A program made the position numbers and the translations under genes. This document shows, in pieces, positions 40,332-43,335 of a stretch of 43,335 bases of DNA. The notes beneath the pieces are model-generated. The model was not told the origin of the DNA. It was given only the letters and a program-made list of their open reading frames with translations, and searched no databases. Position 1 is the stretch's first letter; every line of letters begins with the position of its first letter. The stretch comes from Bacteroidia bacterium (GTDB taxonomy: Bacteria > Bacteroidota > Bacteroidia > J057 > JAIXKT01), in NCBI GenBank assembly GCA_026932145.1, contig JAIXKT010000007.1:14177-57511 (forward strand), given 5' to 3'.

Positions 40332-41663
40332 ATGCAAAGAACTGTATTTCATATTCCTGCCATAGCGTTATTACCAATATTGATTATAGCTTTTTCCAGC
40401 TTAATATTCGTTACTTTTTCAAAGATTCTACAGAATTATGATATTAGTTTTGTATGGAATCTGATTTACGTTGCTGGGGGAGCTTACATTATTCAACGGG
40501 TTAAACGTGGCTATCTTTATGAGCCAATAGTCTTAGTAGGAGGTAGTTATCTATCTGCTTTGGTAATTGGGGAATTAATGTACACTTTTTTCAAAGATCG
40601 GGATTATGGTTTTTTGGGGTTAAATTATACTGGTTTAGGATTTGCATCTTTTTTATTGGGGGCATACATTACCCAAAAGTATAACTTTATATTTAGCAAG
40701 CAAGGATTAGTTACAAAGCCGTTTACATTTCATCCTGCTGCTAATTATCGTCTTTTGTGGGGAGTTGCGGCTGCTTGTCTTGTGATTACGGTAACCTTAT
40801 TTGCCCGTGCGGGAACAATTCCTATTTTATCATCTAATCCGGCTCAGGCCAAAATGAATTTTTTTGCGGGGAATGGCCTATTTTCTGTATTTCTAAAAGG
40901 AATCCCGTTCATTTGCATTGCGTTATTATATGATAGCTTAGTGGCTCCCAAACCCGGCAAATTTTTTCGGCTAAATATTTTAACCGGAATTTATATATTC
41001 ATAACCGTTTTAATTGGATTTAGGAGTACCATCGTTGTTTTTTTAGTTCAGTATATCAGCGTTTATTGGATGTTTAACCGCAAGACTATTCCGGTATCGC
41101 TTATTCTTTCCGCCATTATTGGGCTACTGATTTTAGTTTCGTTAGTAGGTGCGTTTAGACGAGGAAGTTTAACGTTGGCTGATTTTACCCACGAAATAGG
41201 GATTACCTTAGTAGCCCGCCCAGTCGTTTTTGAACTAATATTAAAGAATTATAATGAAGACAAATTTGCTTACGGGGCAAGATATTTAGAAGACCTAAAA
41301 AAATTGCTCCCCGGAGAACAAACAGGAGCTAATGTAGATTTAAAATTTGAAATTTTTAAAGGTTTTGCAGATATGCCGGATACCGCAGGGATTACGCCCA
41401 GCATCATTGGCGAAGCATATATTAATTTTGGCCATTACGGTATTATGGGAATCTGTTTAGCTTGTGGGCTAATAGCCAGCTATTTCTACACACGTGCCAG
41501 AAAAAAACCTAACTTCTTTTATATCTGTTTTTTAACTCATATAACACTCTTTTTGGTAGTTTCAATTATATCCGGTATTGGCACTGCACTTATCAATTTT
41601 ATGATTGGGCTAATTTGGACCATTTTTTTATCAGTATTGTATGAACATAAAATCAAATTATGA
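40332..41663 (+). CDS. O-antigen/oligosaccharide repeat unit polymerase (Wzy-like)
   Basis: A 443-residue inner-membrane protein with about 11 or 12 hydrophobic segments and a long periplasmic loop near residues 310-360 with LLPGEQTGANVDLKFEIFKGF and TPSIIGEAYINFGHYGIMG. These features, including the polymerase loop motif TPSxxGExYxNFG, are those of oligosaccharide repeat unit polymerases, which join lipid-linked repeats into a polysaccharide. There is no flippase or ligase nearby, so the pathway is scattered, with the WecA-like and GT genes 8 kb away. It overlaps ribD by 4 bases. Polymerase identity is inferred from topology and the loop motif. Confidence 0.75.
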   Translation: MQRTVFHIPAIALLPILIIAFSSLIFVTFSKILQNYDISFVWNLIYVAGGAYIIQRVKRGYLYEPIVLVGGSYLSALVIGELMYTFFKDRDYGFLGLNYTGLGFASFLLGAYITQKYNFIFSKQGLVTKPFTFHPAANYRLLWGVAAACLVITVTLFARAGTIPILSSNPAQAKMNFFAGNGLFSVFLKGIPFICIALLYDSLVAPKPGKFFRLNILTGIYIFITVLIGFRSTIVVFLVQYISVYWMFNRKTIPVSLILSAIIGLLILVSLVGAFRRGSLTLADFTHEIGITLVARPVVFELILKNYNEDKFAYGARYLEDLKKLLPGEQTGANVDLKFEIFKGFADMPDTAGITPSIIGEAYINFGHYGIMGICLACGLIASYFYTRARKKPNFFYICFLTHITLFLVVSIISGIGTALINFMIGLIWTIFLSVLYEHKIKL

Positions 41664-42703
41664 AAGATACTGATTTTAAGCAGAATATATCCCATGATTT
41701 TGATAAATACTATTTAACCAGAGCACTTCAGCTTGCTTATCAAATCCCGTTATCTTCGGTAAAAACAAATCCACGTGTAGGTGCCGTAATTGTGAACGCC
41801 GGAAAAATCATCGCTGAAGGAGCGCACCAGCAATTTGGAGGCGAACACGCAGAAGTTACCGCTTTAAAGCAGCTTAAAGATTCTGATATTTCTACCGAAA
41901 CAACTCTATATGTAACCTTAGAGCCTTGTAACCATTTTGGAAAAACCCCGCCCTGCACAGAGTTAATCATAGAAAGAAAAATAAGCCGTGTGGTAATCGG
42001 CTGCTTAGACCCCAACCCCTTAGTAGCCGGAAAAGGTGTACAACGATTGCAAAACGCTGGTATTCAGGTAGTTGTTAATGATAATCAATATGATTTTCAA
42101 ACATTAATTAAGCAATTTTGGGTGAACCAAACCCTCAATCGCCCTTTTATCATCTTAAAATGGGCGCAAAGCCGTGATGGGTTTATTGCAAAAATAGGGC
42201 AAAAAACAACCATCAGTAGCTATGAAAGCCAAATACAAACACATTATTTAAGAAGCCAAGCAATGGCTATCCTTGTTGGCGGAAATACGGCCAGAATTGA
42301 TACACCAATTTTAAATAATAGATTCTTTATCAATAATTTAACACAGCCGATAATTTATTCAGCTTCCCAAAACTTCCCGACACAACAATTCCATATACCG
42401 CCAATTATCGTTCCTAATAATCCACAATTACTTAAAGCCGGTTCAGAAGAAACTATTGAGTGGTTACAGCAATTATTAAAAACACATCATATCGGTTCTA
42501 TTTTGGTAGAAGGTGGCACTCAAACCCTCAATCAATTTGTTTCAGCCAGCTTGTGGGACGAAGCCTACCGAATTACGGCTCCAATTTCCTTAGAAAACGG
42601 CATAAAAGCACCCAACGCAGAATCACTTTCTTGGAAAAAAATAGCCTTAATCGGAGAGGATTGCTGGGAAAAAAGCACCAATTCCACCAGAGTTAACAAA
42701 TAA
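41660..42703 (+). CDS. ribD: Bifunctional riboflavin biosynthesis protein RibD
   Basis: A 347-residue enzyme doing the second and third steps of riboflavin synthesis: deamination and reduction of the pyrimidine intermediate. The N-terminal deaminase has the zinc motif HAEV (GGEHAEVTALKQL) and EPCNHFGKTPPC; the C-terminal reductase begins FIILKWAQSRDGFIAK and contains GSILVEGGTQTLNQF. Both domains are complete. It overlaps the polymerase stop by 4 bases, so the pair is translationally coupled, though functionally unrelated. A T-rich hairpin terminator follows (42767-42800). Confidence 0.95.
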   Translation: MKDTDFKQNISHDFDKYYLTRALQLAYQIPLSSVKTNPRVGAVIVNAGKIIAEGAHQQFGGEHAEVTALKQLKDSDISTETTLYVTLEPCNHFGKTPPCTELIIERKISRVVIGCLDPNPLVAGKGVQRLQNAGIQVVVNDNQYDFQTLIKQFWVNQTLNRPFIILKWAQSRDGFIAKIGQKTTISSYESQIQTHYLRSQAMAILVGGNTARIDTPILNNRFFINNLTQPIIYSASQNFPTQQFHIPPIIVPNNPQLLKAGSEETIEWLQQLLKTHHIGSILVEGGTQTLNQFVSASLWDEAYRITAPISLENGIKAPNAESLSWKKIALIGEDCWEKSTNSTRVNK

Positions 42704-42766
42704 ATTATTGGACAATTATTGAAAATAATATAATTTATCATTTTTTTGGCAATTAACAAAATCACT

Positions 42767-42800
42767 AAAATCACAAAAAATATTTTTTTTGTGATTTTTT
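42767..42800 (+). terminator. Terminator after ribD
   Basis: AAAATCACAAAAAA (42767-42780) pairs with TTTTTTGTGATTTT (about 42785-42798) around a short TATT loop. A T run follows. It is 64 bases after the ribD stop; A/T symmetry would let it act in both directions. Confidence 0.6.
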
Positions 42801-42853
42801 ATTTAGAATAATTCTAATATCTAAATATTGACATTTTTTGTTAAATCGAGATA

Positions 42854-42883
42854 TTGACAATGTTATTCTTTGACGTAATTTTG
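42854..42883 (+). promoter_or_regulatory. Promoter of the phasin-like gene
   Basis: TTG (42854-42856), 19 bases and TAATTTTG (42876-42883) give an exact Bacteroidota promoter. The sequence ATATTGACA occurs twice, at about 42825-42833 and 42851-42859, the second forming the -33. This leaves a 41-base leader before the ATG at 42925. Confidence 0.7.
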
Positions 42884-42924
42884 TCGTGTAATTAAAATTA
42901 AAAACAACACAAAAAATCAAAATC

Positions 42925-43221
42925 ATGAAAAATCCATTCATCAACGCCACAGAAACTTTCCGTAAAAATTTTCAGGAAACCACAGAATTAACTACAGAAA
43001 CATTTAACACTGTTGTTGATTCTATCAACACCCAAATTCAGTTAGGCTTAGATACTAACCGTAAAATGGTAGAACTATTTAACCACCAGTTAAATACACT
43101 TGCTAAAACAAATCTTGACTTAATGCACAAAATGTCAAGCACAGCAAACAACCAAATTGAAAAAGCTACTAACTTCGTGAAAGAAGAAGTTGCTAACGCT
43201 ACCAACGCTACCAAGAAGTAA
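42925..43221 (+). CDS. Phasin-like small helical protein
   Basis: A 98-residue protein without signal peptide or membrane segment. It is nearly all amphipathic helix, with heptad-like spacing of hydrophobic residues and many Thr, Asn and Lys (for example TTETFNTVVDSINTQIQLGLD). The start KNPFINATETFRKNFQETTELTTETF and the final Ala/Asn/Lys-rich tail resemble small phasins that coat polyhydroxyalkanoate granules, but length is short and no PHA synthase is in the window. It has a strong promoter and its own terminator, so it may be highly expressed. Phasin assignment is a likeness only; an apolipoprotein-like or nucleoid-associated role is possible. Confidence 0.6.
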   Translation: MKNPFINATETFRKNFQETTELTTETFNTVVDSINTQIQLGLDTNRKMVELFNHQLNTLAKTNLDLMHKMSSTANNQIEKATNFVKEEVANATNATKK

Positions 43222-43253
43222 TTCTCTCAACAGATAAATCTATTTGGGTAAAT

Positions 43254-43282
43254 AAAAAAGCCACCTATCAGGTGGCTTTTTT
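43254..43282 (+). terminator. Intrinsic terminator of the phasin-like gene
   Basis: Left arm AAAAAAGCCACCT (43254-43266) pairs with right arm AGGTGGCTTTTTT (43270-43282) around a three-base ATC loop. The GC core with A and T tracts forms a strong bidirectional terminator 32 bases after the stop codon. Confidence 0.9.
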
Positions 43283-43335
43283 ATGAGCCTGTTGCACGAC
43301 AAAAAGAATAAAAATATTTAACTATTTGATTTTGA

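Noticed and set aside
1-43335. CRISPR array, tRNA, rRNA, toxin-antitoxin or antiphage gene cluster
   Set aside because: No spaced direct repeats, no tRNA-like cloverleaf and no restriction, Cas, retron or toxin gene signatures were seen. The RecD-like helicase, NYN protein and MazG are housekeeping-type in context.

Overview
The window looks like a chromosomal segment of a Bacteroidota bacterium, possibly a gliding lineage with an outer membrane. Several things point there. The DNA is AT-rich. Genes typical of the phylum are present: gldF/gldG, a DUF5686 protein with a carboxypeptidase-regulatory-like N-terminus, a lipoprotein-type BamA/TamA homologue and a lone preA. Promoter boxes of the TAnnTTTG type, characteristic of the phylum, recur, and Shine-Dalgarno sequences are poor. 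No rRNA, tRNA, CRISPR array, phage or plasmid module is visible. Most genes are core housekeeping or envelope genes.

Layout. 1-494: 3' end of an IS4/IS701-like transposase cut by the window edge. 545-7559: DUF4442 protein, RecD-like helicase, pterin dehydratase with PriA, OsmC, GTP cyclohydrolase I and a 6-pyruvoyl-tetrahydropterin-synthase-type enzyme. 7849-12234: small heat-shock protein, HtrA/Deg protease and penicillin-binding protein 1C. 12281-14880 (minus): three-gene unit encoding a PrsW-like membrane protein, an unknown anchored protein and a secreted trypsin-like protease. 15069-18143 (minus): a NYN-domain protein fused to a cold-shock-like domain, then a secreted small protein, YicC and an outer-membrane protein. 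18245-23946 (plus): acyl-CoA thioesterase, DUF2461, RlmI-like methyltransferase, metallo-beta-lactamase-fold hydrolase and an Omp85 protein. 23950-29371 (minus): DUF5686, DeoC-like aldolase, MazG, PreA. 29518-33176 (plus): an orphan phenylacetyl-CoA epoxidase subunit (PaaA), a WecA-type glycosyl-1-phosphate transferase and a glycosyltransferase whose start lies upstream of its first ATG. 33167-34678 (minus): FabH and a leucine-rich-repeat secreted protein. 35130-36305: two small orphan genes. 36390-37616 (minus): GNAT-like protein. 37801-42703 (plus): GldF, GldG, a Wzy-like polymerase and RibD. 42925-43221: a phasin-like helical protein with a strong promoter and terminator.

How the genes work together. 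The window holds parts of several envelope pathways: lipid-linked glycan initiation (WecA-like), glycosyl transfer and polymerisation (Wzy-like), peptidoglycan synthesis (PbpC), outer-membrane assembly (Omp85, DUF5686) and periplasmic quality control (HtrA and a second trypsin-like protease). FolE, the PTPS-like protein and the pterin dehydratase together suggest a tetrahydropterin route.

The points most worth a second look are the PrsW-like protein that has lost most of its expected catalytic residues yet sits in an operon with a secreted serine protease; the NYN-cold-shock fusion preceded by a 25-bp near-palindrome; the terminator of htrA lying inside the pbpC reading frame; the glycosyltransferase with no ordinary start codon; and a set of promoters so close to start codons that the mRNAs should be leaderless. 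I found no clear evidence of a wholly new defence or mobile system.
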